DNA of 41,011 nucleotides from Clostridium cuniculi (GTDB lineage Bacteria; Bacillota; Clostridia; Clostridiales; Clostridiaceae). The notes beneath the pieces are model-generated. The model did not search any database. It was not told the origin of the DNA and saw nothing but the letters and a program-made list of their open reading frames with translations. Below, in pieces: positions 7,225 through 16,376 of this stretch. Every line of letters begins with the position of its first letter. Within the stretch, counting starts at the first letter, position 1. The stretch is from NCBI RefSeq assembly GCF_004353185.1, contig NZ_SMUS01000037.1:1-41011 (forward strand), given 5' to 3'. A program made the position numbers and the translations under genes.

Positions 7225-9075
7225 TCAATTCGGCGGTCTTGGTGGTGATCCTCTCCTTTCTCTTATATCTTCTATTCTGTTAATTTTATTATTTTCAAAA
7301 TTTATTTCTTGTATATTTGTACTAGCTTCTATTTTTTCAAAATTAAATTTTATTTGTGTTCCATTTACTACTTTTAACTCTTTATTTATTTGTACTTGTT
7401 CTTTTCTTGCTTCTCTTTCTTCTTCTAAATTTATAACTTTTCTACTCTTGTAATATACTGTTATTCCATTATTATTTTTTGTTATAAATCCTAAATCCTC
7501 TAACTCTTTTAAGAATGTATATACACTTCTTTCATTCTTAAACCCTAAATATTCTGCCATTTTAATTATGCTTATCTTTACAAATGCTCCATATTTATTA
7601 TTTGCATATGATTTAACTATTAACATTAATACTTTACCTAGCTTTTGATTTAATATATCTACTGCATTATCTATATAATCTGCTGGTAATCTGTATATAG
7701 CTTTCCCTCTCTTTACCGTTAATTTATATAATCCTTCCTCATTCTTTTCTAACTTTCCATTAGTTAATTTCTCTAATTCATTTAATGTTCTTATGTTTAT
7801 ATTAACATCTTCTAAACTAAAGAATTTACCTAATAAATGCTCTTTTTCTAATTCTAAATATGCCTTAAAATGACGCACTGACCCCTTGTTGTCATAAATA
7901 CTTTCAATTACTTTTCTTGAAACGTAAATTGAACTACTTATTACCATTTTACAAGCATCACAACTAGAAGGTATCCCTTCTTCTTCAAATAACATTTTTA
8001 CTTTATCGCAAGAGAATTTAGTTCCATTTCTCTCTAATGAATAATATTTATTTACTACAGCTCTTAAATTTTCATCATGATTCCACTCTGCAGCTTTTCT
8101 TTTTAATACTTCTATAATTTCATCTTTGCTATATCCTGATTCAGCTAAACCTAATATTATAGTTACTAAAAAGTTATTTCTATTACCTTTACCTATCAGT
8201 GTCATATCTATTAAAGTTTTGACACACTCTCTTGTAATCTCTTTGTTTCCTGGTAAATTCAATGTTTTAACCGCTTTAACTTCAGCCTTTTTCATTGAAT
8301 TTTTTACTTTTTTATCAGCTTTTTTATACAATTTGCTTAACTTTAATGATTGTACTCCTGGTAAACATAATTTTCTTATGTCTCTTTGATGCTTAGTTAA
8401 TTGTTTTCTTGTTTTTTGTCCAGTCATTAATTGTAGAAGTTCCTCAAGAGTTATATAGTTAACATAGCCACCTTTATAATAACTTCCTGGTGTCTTTATT
8501 AATCTATAACTTGAATTAACTACGCTTTCATCTACATATTTTAAGCCTAACTCTTCTTTGAATTTCTTATACATTTCTGTATATACTCTATGTACATTTT
8601 TACCCATTGTTAATCCAAAAACCTTAGGATTAACCCATACATATATTGATTTTGATGGCGTTATTACTATTACAATATCTTTTTCATCAACATTGTATTC
8701 TCTCATTAAATGTTGTATATACATAGCAGCTTCACAAGCAACATCTGGTTGCTCTTTTGAATTATTACTTTCAAATTCTAAAACAAAAGGATAATATCTA
8801 TCATCAATCTCTTCGCTTCTTATAACTCTTCCTTGTTTATTTAAGTAAGTGCAGAAACTTTGTAATGAAAAATGACTTAATTCTTTATTCCATCTATTTT
8901 TTATCGGCCAAGCTAATATTTTTTCTATATGAGATTCATACTTCTTTTCAGCTCTATTTTGTGAGAATTCTCCACGTACTACTTCATGAATTCCACCATA
9001 ATTTTGAATTGTATTATCAAACTCTCTTAATTTTTTATAAATAAACATTTGCTCTATAAAATTTCCACTTTTCAT
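7225..9075 (-). CDS. rep: Primase-like plasmid replication protein
   Basis: A 617-residue protein. Residues 95-205 resemble an archaeo-eukaryotic primase (PrimPol) domain: FVLEFESNN in place of the catalytic DxD strand, ITPSKSIYVWVNP, and SSYRLIKTPGSYYKGGYVNY. A PriCT-like helical segment follows (GKGNRNNFLVTIILGLAESGY), then a CDAC pair and a winged helix near the C-terminus (MAEYLGFKNERSVYTFLKEL). This is the organisation expected of a replication initiator/primase, and the elaborate antisense control upstream supports that. ATG 9075 is chosen because AGGTGAG lies just before it; the upstream part of the open frame runs through a terminator hairpin and is not coding. The catalytic acidic pair is E-x-E, so priming activity is uncertain. 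Whether this equals the published pCW3 rep I cannot check. Confidence 0.75.
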   Translation of the reverse strand: MKSGNFIEQMFIYKKLREFDNTIQNYGGIHEVVRGEFSQNRAEKKYESHIEKILAWPIKNRWNKELSHFSLQSFCTYLNKQGRVIRSEEIDDRYYPFVLEFESNNSKEQPDVACEAAMYIQHLMREYNVDEKDIVIVITPSKSIYVWVNPKVFGLTMGKNVHRVYTEMYKKFKEELGLKYVDESVVNSSYRLIKTPGSYYKGGYVNYITLEELLQLMTGQKTRKQLTKHQRDIRKLCLPGVQSLKLSKLYKKADKKVKNSMKKAEVKAVKTLNLPGNKEITRECVKTLIDMTLIGKGNRNNFLVTIILGLAESGYSKDEIIEVLKRKAAEWNHDENLRAVVNKYYSLERNGTKFSCDKVKMLFEEEGIPSSCDACKMVISSSIYVSRKVIESIYDNKGSVRHFKAYLELEKEHLLGKFFSLEDVNINIRTLNELEKLTNGKLEKNEEGLYKLTVKRGKAIYRLPADYIDNAVDILNQKLGKVLMLIVKSYANNKYGAFVKISIIKMAEYLGFKNERSVYTFLKELEDLGFITKNNNGITVYYKSRKVINLEEEREARKEQVQINKELKVVNGTQIKFNFEKIEASTNIQEINFENNKINRIEDIRERRGSPPRPPN

Positions 9076-9118
9076 TAGTTTCTCACCTACCTTTCCTTTG
9101 TAAAATAATTTTTTCAAC

Positions 9119-9153
9119 AAAAAAGACCCCCAGGTAACCAATACCTAAGAGTC
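9119..9153 (-). terminator. Transcription attenuator in the rep leader
   Basis: On the minus strand, GACTCTTAGGTA (9153-9142) pairs over 12 positions, with G-U pairs, with TACCTGGGGGTC (9136-9125) around a five-base loop. Six T residues follow at once (9124-9119). It ends only about 43 bases before rep ATG 9075, inside the leader, so it would stop rep transcription unless an alternative fold forms. This is the classic layout of antisense-controlled attenuation (pT181, pIP501). Confidence 0.7.
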
Positions 9154-9246
9154 GTATATTTAAAACTTAATTTTTCCTTTCATGACACATTTAATCAATT
9201 TTCCTTCTTTTTATGTTCCTTTTTAGGAAGTTTAAGAAAATTTCAC

Positions 9247-9275
9247 TTGACATTTATACTAAAATGCCATAATTT
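9247..9275 (+). promoter_or_regulatory. Promoter of the rep antisense RNA
   Basis: TTGACA (9247-9252), a spacer of exactly 17 bases, then TAATTT (9270-9275). The -35 is a perfect match and the -10 is fair. It points into the rep leader on the opposite strand to rep. Confidence 0.6.
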
Positions 9276-9282
9276 AAATGTT

Positions 9283-9459
9283 GCCTATTCTTTAATATTA
9301 TGTTAAAATCATCTCATAATATTAAGAAAAACAAGTTCCAAAATCGCTGCTTCTTGGTACCTTCATTACCAGTTCAGTTAAATGAAATTAAATGTTTGGC
9401 GACATTTAATTTCACCTTTTGGAAATTTTTTATGAAGATCTTTAAATCTTCTTTTTTTT
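9283..9459 (+). ncRNA. Candidate countertranscript RNA controlling rep, about 177 nt
   Basis: The RNA would run from the 9247-9275 promoter to a perfect terminator (GAAGAT-ctttaa-ATCTTC plus eight T, 9434-9459). It holds two hairpins: TTAATATTATG/CATAATATTAA (9292-9325) and a 13-bp stem (9383-9395/9402-9414) with the six-base loop TTGGCG (9396-9401). That loop contains the YUNR U-turn and equals the UUGGCG motif of antisense-controlled replicons such as IncFII/IncI types. The whole RNA is complementary to the rep leader, which starts at about 9455. The function is inferred; the elements are all visible. Confidence 0.7.
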
Positions 9460-9461
9460 AC

Positions 9462-9490
9462 ATTATATTATAATTTGGAGTACATTACAA
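9462..9490 (-). promoter_or_regulatory. rep promoter
   Basis: On the minus strand TTGTAA (9490-9485), a 17-base spacer, and a perfect TATAAT (9467-9462). Transcription would begin around 9455, at the end of the antisense RNA, giving a leader of about 380 bases before rep ATG 9075. Confidence 0.65.
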
Positions 9491-9499
9491 TATAATGAG

Positions 9500-9537
9500 A
9501 AAAACTAGCAGTAAATTTTTTTATTGCTAGTTTTTTT
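9500..9537. terminator. Bidirectional hairpin terminator 1
   Basis: AAACTAGCA (9502-9510) pairs with TGCTAGTTT (9525-9533), flanked by A and T tracts. It isolates the rep promoter from leftward transfer-operon transcription. Confidence 0.7.
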
Positions 9538-9719
9538 GTATAAAATTCCACTAAAAACTAACCTGTATATTTAATTATTTCTTAATAATTTTCAAGAACG
9601 TACATTCTTTATCTTTAAGTTAATTTTACTTCATTTTATTTTTTTGACAATACTTTGCAAAAAAATTTAGTCTATTATATAATATTTTTAAACACAATCA
9701 ATTTAAACTAAATTTCATA

Positions 9720-9760
9720 AAAAAGAGAGCGGACTTTAAATAATTGACTGCTCTCTTTTT
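9720..9760. terminator. Bidirectional hairpin terminator 2
   Basis: AAAAAGAGAGC (9720-9730) is a perfect inverted repeat of GCTCTCTTTTT (9750-9760), with a 19-base loop. Confidence 0.65.
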
Positions 9761-9935
9761 GTTGTCTAAATATTACTAAATTAACATATCCTATTTTATA
9801 CAAAATTACACTTGCTAAAATCTATATTCTATTTTAAAATATAATTAAGAATTATATATATTTCATTTTGATTTTGTAAAAATCTACAAATTGGAAAAAG
9901 TATCAATTTTGATAACTCTTTTACTGTAAAGCTTC

Positions 9936-9974
9936 AAAAAAAGAGTTACAGCTTTTAGCTGTAGCTCTTTTTTT
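9936..9974. terminator. Bidirectional hairpin terminator 3
   Basis: AAAAAAAGAGTTACAGC (9936-9952) pairs with GCTGTAGCTCTTTTTTT (9958-9974), one non-Watson-Crick position, five-base loop. Among the strongest hairpins of the window. Confidence 0.7.
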
Positions 9975-10055
9975 CATTCATTATATTATATAAAATTCTA
10001 CTTTTCAAATTTTATAACTTTTAACAAAAAGCACTATTTTAATATATAATAATGC

Positions 10056-10095
10056 AAAAAAATCTCTCAATGAATTACTATTGAGAGATCTTTTT
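10056..10095. terminator. Bidirectional hairpin terminator 4 (end of transfer operon)
   Basis: AATCTCTCAAT (10061-10071) pairs with ATTGAGAGAT (10080-10089), with A and T tracts at both sides. It is the first hairpin after the tcpI-position gene and likely ends the tcp transcript. Confidence 0.7.
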
Positions 10096-10183
10096 GTTAT
10101 GTTTTTCAAGAGTCATAATCTACTAAATATCCTACATATTGTATTATATCATAACATTCACATTTTATACTATTAATATTATA

Positions 10184-10342
10184 TTAATTCTTATTATCTA
10201 ATTCTATGTTTTTTTCTATACTATTTTGTTGATTTAAGTTATTATTCATTCTATTTAGATCTTTAGTAAGGCTACCTGCAAATATAATCATTAGAGCAAC
10301 AATAATTATTAATGCTATTAATTTTCTTTTTAATTTTTTCAT
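10184..10342 (-). CDS. Small membrane protein at the tcpI position (52 aa)
   Basis: A lysine-rich start (MKKLKRKL) is followed by one hydrophobic span (IALIIIVALMIIFAG, about residues 9-23) and an Asn/Gln-rich tail, so the product is probably anchored in the membrane with the tail outside. ATG 10342 is chosen because AAGGAAG, in the end of tcpH, precedes it at normal spacing; the longer frame from 10369 overlaps tcpH without its own site. It lies 4 bases after tcpH and is the last gene of the transfer operon. In pCW3 this place is held by tcpI; the equivalence is by position, not by clear similarity. Confidence 0.6.
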   Translation of the reverse strand: MKKLKRKLIALIIIVALMIIFAGSLTKDLNRMNNNLNQQNSIEKNIELDNKN

Positions 10343-10346
10343 TTTT

Positions 10347-12494
10347 TTATCTTCCTTTCTTACTTCCATTAGTTATTTTTTTAAGTTCTCTATTTAGATT
10401 TCTCTCTTTTGTTTTTATTTGTTTATCACTTACACCTAATTTAGTTTTTAATACTTCAACTCTATCTATAGGCTTGTTCTTATTTTTATTTTCCTTTAGT
10501 TTATTTCCTTCATCAATTGATTTATTTAACTTTTCTCTATTAATAGACTTATCTTTCTTTTCTTTTTCTAATCTATTAACTTCTTTTGCTTTATTCTCTT
10601 CAACTTTTACTCTTTCTTTAGATAAATCTATAGTTTCTTGCTTTTCTTTTGCTTCATCTACTTTATAACTTATATTATCTTTTCTATTTGTTTCAATAGT
10701 ATTTTTCTTGTTCATATCTTTTTTATTTTTATCTGCAGATATATTTATAACTTCTTCATCATCTTTTTTCTTTTCCTGAATAGTATCTTTAATGTTATTA
10801 TTCTCACTTTGCATTCTGGCTTCTCTCATTTTATCTAAATCAATAACTTTTGCTTTATATACTTGATCATTTTTAGTTGTATCCTCAACTTTACTATCTT
10901 CATCTAAATTAACATCAGTATCTTTTTTATTGAATTTAGATGCTACCTTATCTATTGTGCTACTTGCAAATTTAGCTGCTTTTATTCCAACATTTCCTGC
11001 TGCATACTTTCCTGCATATTTAATCTTACTTTCTGCAGCTTCTTTCATATTTACCGTTGTATCTTTTATATATTTTCTTGCAGGTGCTGTTGTTTTATCT
11101 GCTGCATCTATAACTTTATCTTTAGCTTTACTTGCTAATTCAGTTTCTTTATCTAATGTCTTTGATAACACTCTTCCTGCACCAATACTTCCATTTACTC
11201 TTCTTTGTAGTCTATTGAAGTTAGCTATTAATTGCTTTCTAAATACAATAACCATTATCCAACATACAGCTTGTATCATCAAAGCTATTGGGAAGCTAGC
11301 TCCTAGATTCATAAAGAATGTTAATGTTACCGAATCAATAAGTAACAACACACCAATAATAAAACTTAATAATACTATCGTTACCTGAATACCTAAATAC
11401 TTCTCACCAAGCCACTTTAAAAGATTTAAGCCACCAAAGAATGGTACTATAGTCATAAGTAAAATGAATGGTGCTATAAGTATTATCGATATACCTATAA
11501 TCTGCATAAATACTTGTACAACACTTATTGCTATTAATATCATTAGCTTTACAAGTGTTATTGCAAATAATATTACTGCTGATGAAAGTCTGCTTGTATA
11601 AGAAATATTCTTTATTCCAAGCTCTTCAAATACTTTTTCTCTTTCATCCGAATTCTCACGTTCACTTAATATTTTCTTCGATGCAATCATTCCATCTGAG
11701 TTATTACTTTCATTATTAACATCATATTTCCCATCAAACTCTAATATCATCCAAGGCTTATGAACTAAATTACTCCACAAACTTCCTACAATATCTTTTG
11801 TATTAACATCTTTTTGTTCACTTTCACCATCTTCACCATTTGAAGTACCAACCATTGCATTTACTAAACTTTCACCTATTTCTCTCGAAAAACCCGTAGT
11901 TTCAACAATAAATATTCTTGCATTATCACTTTTAATTACTACTGACAAGCTAACTATTAAGGCTACAACTAAAATATGACTAAATACTGCAGCATAATTT
12001 CTCTTTGCAAAATATATTACTATACTTATTAACGATACCATGAACATAATCATATAAAATTTATTAAATACTCCATTATGTAATGCAGTACTCACACTTG
12101 TTAATATATCTGAAAAAGCATTTGTTATATTAGCTTCGAAGCACAAATTAAATATACTTACTCCAAGCCATGACAATAATACTTGTACATAGAAAACCAT
12201 ATTAGCTAATCCATTTATAGCTTTATCTAAAATATCAAAAGTCCCTAAATTCTCTGTATCTAACTTATAATTAGCTCTATATTGATCCTGGATGAATTGT
12301 CCCCATCCACTTTTTACTTCATTGAATGGATTTGTATCTCCCCCATAATCAAGTAAACCATCAGCATAAGTTATATGCTCTAATGCATTGAAAAATAAGA
12401 AAATACAAGTTAATAAAAACATTATTTTAAATATCTTTTTATAATTTATATTTTCTTTAATTTTTATAAGCCCATTTACTATCTTCTCTTTCAC
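10347..12494 (-). CDS. tcpH: TcpH, VirB6-like conjugation channel protein
   Basis: The 715-residue product has an N-terminal span (about 23-37), then several strong membrane segments in 98-115, 145-163, 167-187 and a cluster at about 305-420, and a long lysine/glutamate-rich cytoplasmic tail from about 430 to the end. VHKPW at 244-248 corresponds to the VQQPW motif (242-246) shown to matter in pCW3 TcpH. TcpH is the polytopic scaffold of the channel and binds other Tcp proteins. The start is GTG 12494 with CGGTGA upstream, 18 bases after tcpG. The charged tail is repetitive and may differ in length between plasmids (TcpH of pCW3 is longer). Confidence 0.9.
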   Translation of the reverse strand: MKEKIVNGLIKIKENINYKKIFKIMFLLTCIFLFFNALEHITYADGLLDYGGDTNPFNEVKSGWGQFIQDQYRANYKLDTENLGTFDILDKAINGLANMVFYVQVLLSWLGVSIFNLCFEANITNAFSDILTSVSTALHNGVFNKFYMIMFMVSLISIVIYFAKRNYAAVFSHILVVALIVSLSVVIKSDNARIFIVETTGFSREIGESLVNAMVGTSNGEDGESEQKDVNTKDIVGSLWSNLVHKPWMILEFDGKYDVNNESNNSDGMIASKKILSERENSDEREKVFEELGIKNISYTSRLSSAVILFAITLVKLMILIAISVVQVFMQIIGISIILIAPFILLMTIVPFFGGLNLLKWLGEKYLGIQVTIVLLSFIIGVLLLIDSVTLTFFMNLGASFPIALMIQAVCWIMVIVFRKQLIANFNRLQRRVNGSIGAGRVLSKTLDKETELASKAKDKVIDAADKTTAPARKYIKDTTVNMKEAAESKIKYAGKYAAGNVGIKAAKFASSTIDKVASKFNKKDTDVNLDEDSKVEDTTKNDQVYKAKVIDLDKMREARMQSENNNIKDTIQEKKKDDEEVINISADKNKKDMNKKNTIETNRKDNISYKVDEAKEKQETIDLSKERVKVEENKAKEVNRLEKEKKDKSINREKLNKSIDEGNKLKENKNKNKPIDRVEVLKTKLGVSDKQIKTKERNLNRELKKITNGSKKGR

Positions 12495-12512
12495 TTTATC
12501 ACCGACTTTCTC

Positions 12513-13508
12513 TTACTCATTTATTATTCGTCTAACTTTTCCGTTAAATTTTTCTTTGTAATAACCAGTTAACTCTGATACAGTTACTCCTGTTGAAGTT
12601 CCATCATGTAAAAACTTATTGTCGCCGAGCCATATACCTATATGCCCATCTGTAGCGTATGTATCGAAGAATATTAAATCGCCTCGCTTTATTTCTTCAA
12701 AACTCACTGGCGTTCCCATATTTAATAAACTCCAAGTTGTGACTGACCTATAGTCACCTAAGTTTATTCCTGCATTTGAATAACACCAATGTACGAAACT
12801 ACTACAATCAAATCTTAATGCTGCAATATCTGCTTCAGTTCTTCCACCACCAAACACATATGGTGATCTTCCGACTATACTCATCCCCGTTGATATAGCT
12901 TTCTCTATAATTTCATTTCCCGTTCCTGGCATTAAATCATAAATATATAAAGAATATGTTTGTATAGTTTGTATTAATTTCACTGCATAAGAACTATCTG
13001 TAGCATAACCAGCTCTTTGAAGAGCTTCGGCTTGCTCTATATAATTCTTAGCTTCAAAAACACCATTATTTCTATAGGTTGAATTTTCAAGTAGAAATTG
13101 TATTCTATCTAATATGCTATGATTCCAACTATCGTATACTCTCCATTTCGCCGTTATGGTTATAATTCCACCATCAACTTCTTCTTGAGTCGGTAACTCT
13201 ACTACTTTTCCAGTCCAACTTGAACTAGCTTTAACACCAAATAAATTATTATATTTAGCTGCTAAGCTCGATTTTCCCCATCCACTTTCATGAATAGCTT
13301 GTGCTATTGTTATTGATGGATATAAGCCATTTTCTAGCCCCTGCATTGCTCCTGGTAAAATTGCTGATACAAAAGCCATCTGCTCATCATTTAACGCTGT
13401 ATTTTCGGATATAGTATCATAATTATTTTGTCCTCCAATAATTAAGAAAATAAAAAGAAGTGGAAATAAAAAACTTATTATCCCACTTCCTATTAATATC
13501 TTTTTCAT
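12513..13508 (-). CDS. tcpG: TcpG, bifunctional peptidoglycan hydrolase
   Basis: A membrane anchor (about residues 8-25) is followed by a glucosaminidase-type domain (about 42-190; catalytic glutamate E74 in AIHESGWG) and an NlpC/P60 cysteine peptidase domain (about 200-331; C235 in RFDCSSF and H289 in GHIGIWLG). It would locally open the cell wall for the conjugation channel, like VirB1-type proteins. tcpF ends and tcpG begins without a gap (13509/13508), typical of tight operon coupling. Both sets of catalytic residues look intact. Confidence 0.93.
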   Translation of the reverse strand: MKKILIGSGIISFLFPLLFIFLIIGGQNNYDTISENTALNDEQMAFVSAILPGAMQGLENGLYPSITIAQAIHESGWGKSSLAAKYNNLFGVKASSSWTGKVVELPTQEEVDGGIITITAKWRVYDSWNHSILDRIQFLLENSTYRNNGVFEAKNYIEQAEALQRAGYATDSSYAVKLIQTIQTYSLYIYDLMPGTGNEIIEKAISTGMSIVGRSPYVFGGGRTEADIAALRFDCSSFVHWCYSNAGINLGDYRSVTTWSLLNMGTPVSFEEIKRGDLIFFDTYATDGHIGIWLGDNKFLHDGTSTGVTVSELTGYYKEKFNGKVRRIINE

Positions 13509-16034
13509 CTAATTTTCTTCCTTTGACTTCAACTTCAATGTATCTTTAGGAGTAGTATCAAAGGCATCTATGAATATATCGAAAATAGCATCAAATTTTA
13601 TTTTAGCAATTCTACCATCTAAATCTCTAAATACAGCTTCACCATTTTCTAGAGTTAATATCATTTTTAAATTCTCTTTTGTCTCTTCTAACTTTAACAC
13701 TTTAAGCATTCTTCTTGCTTCATCTTCATTATCAGTATGGAAAAAGAAATTATAGTTTATTGTATTTTTAATTTCTTCTGATGGAATATCTAATACTGAA
13801 TGCCCGTTGAATATACAACCAACATTCAAGGATCTACTTTGTCTTGTTAAGAAATCATATAACTTTCGCCCTTCAATAGTACCTTTTAAAAACCATGCTT
13901 CATCGAATAGAATTAAATCAAAAGTCTCTCTTTTCTTCATCGCAAATTTCTTTGTAAATGAAGACATTACTGTCATTAAACACATTGACATTTTCTCATC
14001 TTCACTATATTCTTCTTTTTTAGTATTCGCATCAGGCATTGTTAAATTATCTATTTGAAGAATATTTAATCTATTGTCTAGTTTTATTGAATCTTCAGTT
14101 CCATCACCAAATATAAGCATTGAAAGACCATCTTTATTCATACTCTTTAATGCTCTTGCAAGCTTCATTGAGTCACGTCTTATATATTCATCTTTATCAT
14201 TCTCACTCTTTATTTCTAAAAGCTCTATTAATCTTTTCATAGATGGATTTTCAACATTTCTCATTTCCCCTAAAACTTCTTTTAAGGCAATATAACGCTC
14301 TTCATTTGAAGTTATACCAACTAACTCACAAATTACAGTTAAGGCTAATTCTGCTGCTGCATCAATATCATTCCTATAAATATTGAACGGGTCAAGTTTT
14401 CCCTTATCTTCTTCACCAACCACAAGAGTAACTATAGTTATTAAGTCTTCCATAAACTTAAAAGCCTCTTTCCAATGCCCTCTCTCTTTTTTGGGGTCAA
14501 AAATCAATGCTGAACTTCCTGAAATAACATGTAACATAACAAGTAAATTCATAGCAAATGACTTCCCATATCCAGGATTACCTGCTGTAAATACAACTGG
14601 TGCTTTATTCTCTTGTGGAGCTCGTCCTAAATAAAAATAAACTTTCTTTCCACTTGATGTATATCCTATGTATTTTCCTATCTCATCACCGATTTTATCA
14701 TCTGCACCAAATATTCCACCTGCAAGAGTTGTCATTGGTATTAAATCTACATAATCTCTATTAAAAGGTCCTGCCCCTGGAATAAACTCTAAAAATGATT
14801 TATATTGATCTGTTAATGGATTTACAATATTAAAGCTCATTTTCTTAAAATCAGTTATTAAGCTCTTAGCTTGTGTTTTTACTAAAATCTCATCAGTTCC
14901 TGAAAAACATATACTTATACTTGATTCCACTAAGTGTTGATCTGCTCTAACATCTCTCTTGAACTCCTCAACAGCTAGTTTCCCCTCAATGACATCTTCC
15001 TCAACTTCATGTCCACCTTCAATTGCTTCATTTATTTGAGATGCTATCTTTCTTTCCGTTGTATTTAACTTTCTTTTACTTTCTTCAGTTGAATACTTTT
15101 TAATGTGAATACATATCTCAGCTCCAATATAATTATCCTGGATATTTTTTATAAATTCACTTCCTGGAAAGATTAAATTAGGCATATCAACTATGTTTAA
15201 AAAACTTTGATAACTTATAAAGTCTTCATGTTCAATTTTTAAACATCTGATGCCCTGCTTAATAGCACCTTTCACTCTATTTTTATAAGCATCTCTTCTT
15301 GGGATAATAACTTCTTCATCACACTCTTCTACTACAACGTTTCTCACATTTAAACTATCAGATATATCTGCTGATTCATGACCACGCTTAGTAATTCTAG
15401 TTATTAAATGCTCTATTTCTTTTTTAGAAAGTGCTCTAATCTCTATATAATTTTTTTGTAACTCTAAAAATTCATAAGATTTCTTTTTTAACTCTTTAAA
15501 TCTAGATTCAGATATATATTTATCCGATACGCCTAAAAACTTATTTATAGCCTGTATAGGGTCTTTTACTAAAGATTCGACTAATTCTCCCCCTATAGTA
15601 ATAAAATCGCCTTGTAAAGCCTCAGAAAGGGAAATAAATATATAATTATCATATCTTACTTCAATGCTACCATTTATAAGCTCTTCTTCCTCTAATTCTT
15701 TATTGAAAATATATAGGTCTTTCTCTCTTTCTTTTAATACATCTATAGTTTCCGATGTCAACAAGTCAGAGATACCTCTTAATGGATCATCAGCTTTAAC
15801 TTTATCTTTCATTGGTAATAATGCTTTTTCACAAGATATTCGTCTTGGAACTAAAAGTATTTGTGCTTCACCGTAGATTTCTTTTATTAAATCCTTTAAT
15901 GTATCTAAAATAGCTTTCTTTTCCGTAGTATTTTTTGAATTATACTCAAAACCACCAAGTTTAAATCCTGCATAACATTTGTTTTTGGTAAAAATAATAT
16001 TCTCTTTTATAAATTCAATTGGAAATTTAAACAC
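13509..16034 (-). CDS. tcpF: TcpF, VirB4-like conjugation ATPase
   Basis: An 841-residue soluble or membrane-associated ATPase. Walker A is GNPGYGKS (485-492), and Walker B LILFDEAW (707-714). The N-terminal half is the variable VirB4-type region. TcpF powers assembly of, or substrate movement through, the transfer channel and is essential in pCW3. The length agrees with the family (about 850). The start is GTG 16034 after AAAGGACT. A bidirectional terminator lies just upstream (16070-16099), so tcpF-G-H-I may depend on read-through or on a promoter in the 35-base gap. Confidence 0.93.
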   Translation of the reverse strand: MFKFPIEFIKENIIFTKNKCYAGFKLGGFEYNSKNTTEKKAILDTLKDLIKEIYGEAQILLVPRRISCEKALLPMKDKVKADDPLRGISDLLTSETIDVLKEREKDLYIFNKELEEEELINGSIEVRYDNYIFISLSEALQGDFITIGGELVESLVKDPIQAINKFLGVSDKYISESRFKELKKKSYEFLELQKNYIEIRALSKKEIEHLITRITKRGHESADISDSLNVRNVVVEECDEEVIIPRRDAYKNRVKGAIKQGIRCLKIEHEDFISYQSFLNIVDMPNLIFPGSEFIKNIQDNYIGAEICIHIKKYSTEESKRKLNTTERKIASQINEAIEGGHEVEEDVIEGKLAVEEFKRDVRADQHLVESSISICFSGTDEILVKTQAKSLITDFKKMSFNIVNPLTDQYKSFLEFIPGAGPFNRDYVDLIPMTTLAGGIFGADDKIGDEIGKYIGYTSSGKKVYFYLGRAPQENKAPVVFTAGNPGYGKSFAMNLLVMLHVISGSSALIFDPKKERGHWKEAFKFMEDLITIVTLVVGEEDKGKLDPFNIYRNDIDAAAELALTVICELVGITSNEERYIALKEVLGEMRNVENPSMKRLIELLEIKSENDKDEYIRRDSMKLARALKSMNKDGLSMLIFGDGTEDSIKLDNRLNILQIDNLTMPDANTKKEEYSEDEKMSMCLMTVMSSFTKKFAMKKRETFDLILFDEAWFLKGTIEGRKLYDFLTRQSRSLNVGCIFNGHSVLDIPSEEIKNTINYNFFFHTDNEDEARRMLKVLKLEETKENLKMILTLENGEAVFRDLDGRIAKIKFDAIFDIFIDAFDTTPKDTLKLKSKEEN

Positions 16035-16069
16035 AAAATCAGTCCTTTCACTTTAATTTTTTCAATATA

Positions 16070-16099
16070 AAAAGACTGCAGACATCTCTGCAGCCTTTT
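16070..16099. terminator. Hairpin between the 16110 gene and tcpF
   Basis: AAAAG-CTGCAG (16070-16081) pairs with CTGCAG-CTTTT (16088-16099) around ACATCT, one mismatch. A/T tracts on both sides suggest a partial, bidirectional terminator inside the transfer operon. Confidence 0.65.
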
Positions 16100-16109
16100 C
16101 TTTAGCATT

Positions 16110-16262
16110 CTAATTTAAATAAATTACCTTTATTTCTTTACTTTCTCTATGTTGAATATGCAACTCCGTTGGAGGATTTTTTAATACTAACCACTCATAT
16201 GGATTTAACTTACTTCCTTGCATTATTTTCTTTTGCTCTCTTGTTGGATTTTTTCCTTTCAT
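16110..16262 (-). CDS. Small DUF6906-like protein (50 aa)
   Basis: MKGKNPTREQKKIMQG followed by SKLNPYEWLVLKNPPTELHI and a basic end. The order (basic RxQKK start, G/SKLNPxxWLV, TELHIxHR) matches small phage and plasmid proteins of the DUF6906 type, whose function is unknown. ATG 16262 has a GGAG site. Too short for usual ORF thresholds but clearly patterned. It sits between tcpE and tcpF. Confidence 0.65.
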   Translation of the reverse strand: MKGKNPTREQKKIMQGSKLNPYEWLVLKNPPTELHIQHRESKEIKVIYLN

Positions 16263-16376
16263 CTACCCACTCTCCAATCTTATATGTTTTTTCTCTTATA
16301 TTTTACTAAAAAAATAAGACTTAACATAACTGTTAACTCTCAAACTCATAGCTTTTTATTTAAAACTCATAAAAAG

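Larger units (their letters stand above)
9539..10002. repeat. Three copies of a TATA-AAATT-ACT motif between hairpins
   Basis: Related sequences occur at 9539-9552 (TATAAAATTCCACT), 9797-9812 (TATACAAAATTACACT) and 9987-10002 (TATATAAAATTCTACT). Each lies 2-36 bases to the right of a bidirectional hairpin. They may be duplicated promoter/terminator modules or a protein-binding site. No coding region of note lies between them. Confidence 0.4.

Noticed and set aside
9076..9141. N-terminal extension of Rep up to 9141
   Set aside because: It would translate through the attenuator hairpin; ATG 9075 has the ribosome site.
9653..9700. TTGACA...TATAAT as a plus-strand promoter
   Set aside because: The spacer is 28 bases, far from the 16-18 needed.
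10312..11719. Plus-strand open frames opposite tcpH
   Set aside because: They mirror the tcpH reading frame, lack ribosome sites and have biased hydrophobic composition: shadows.
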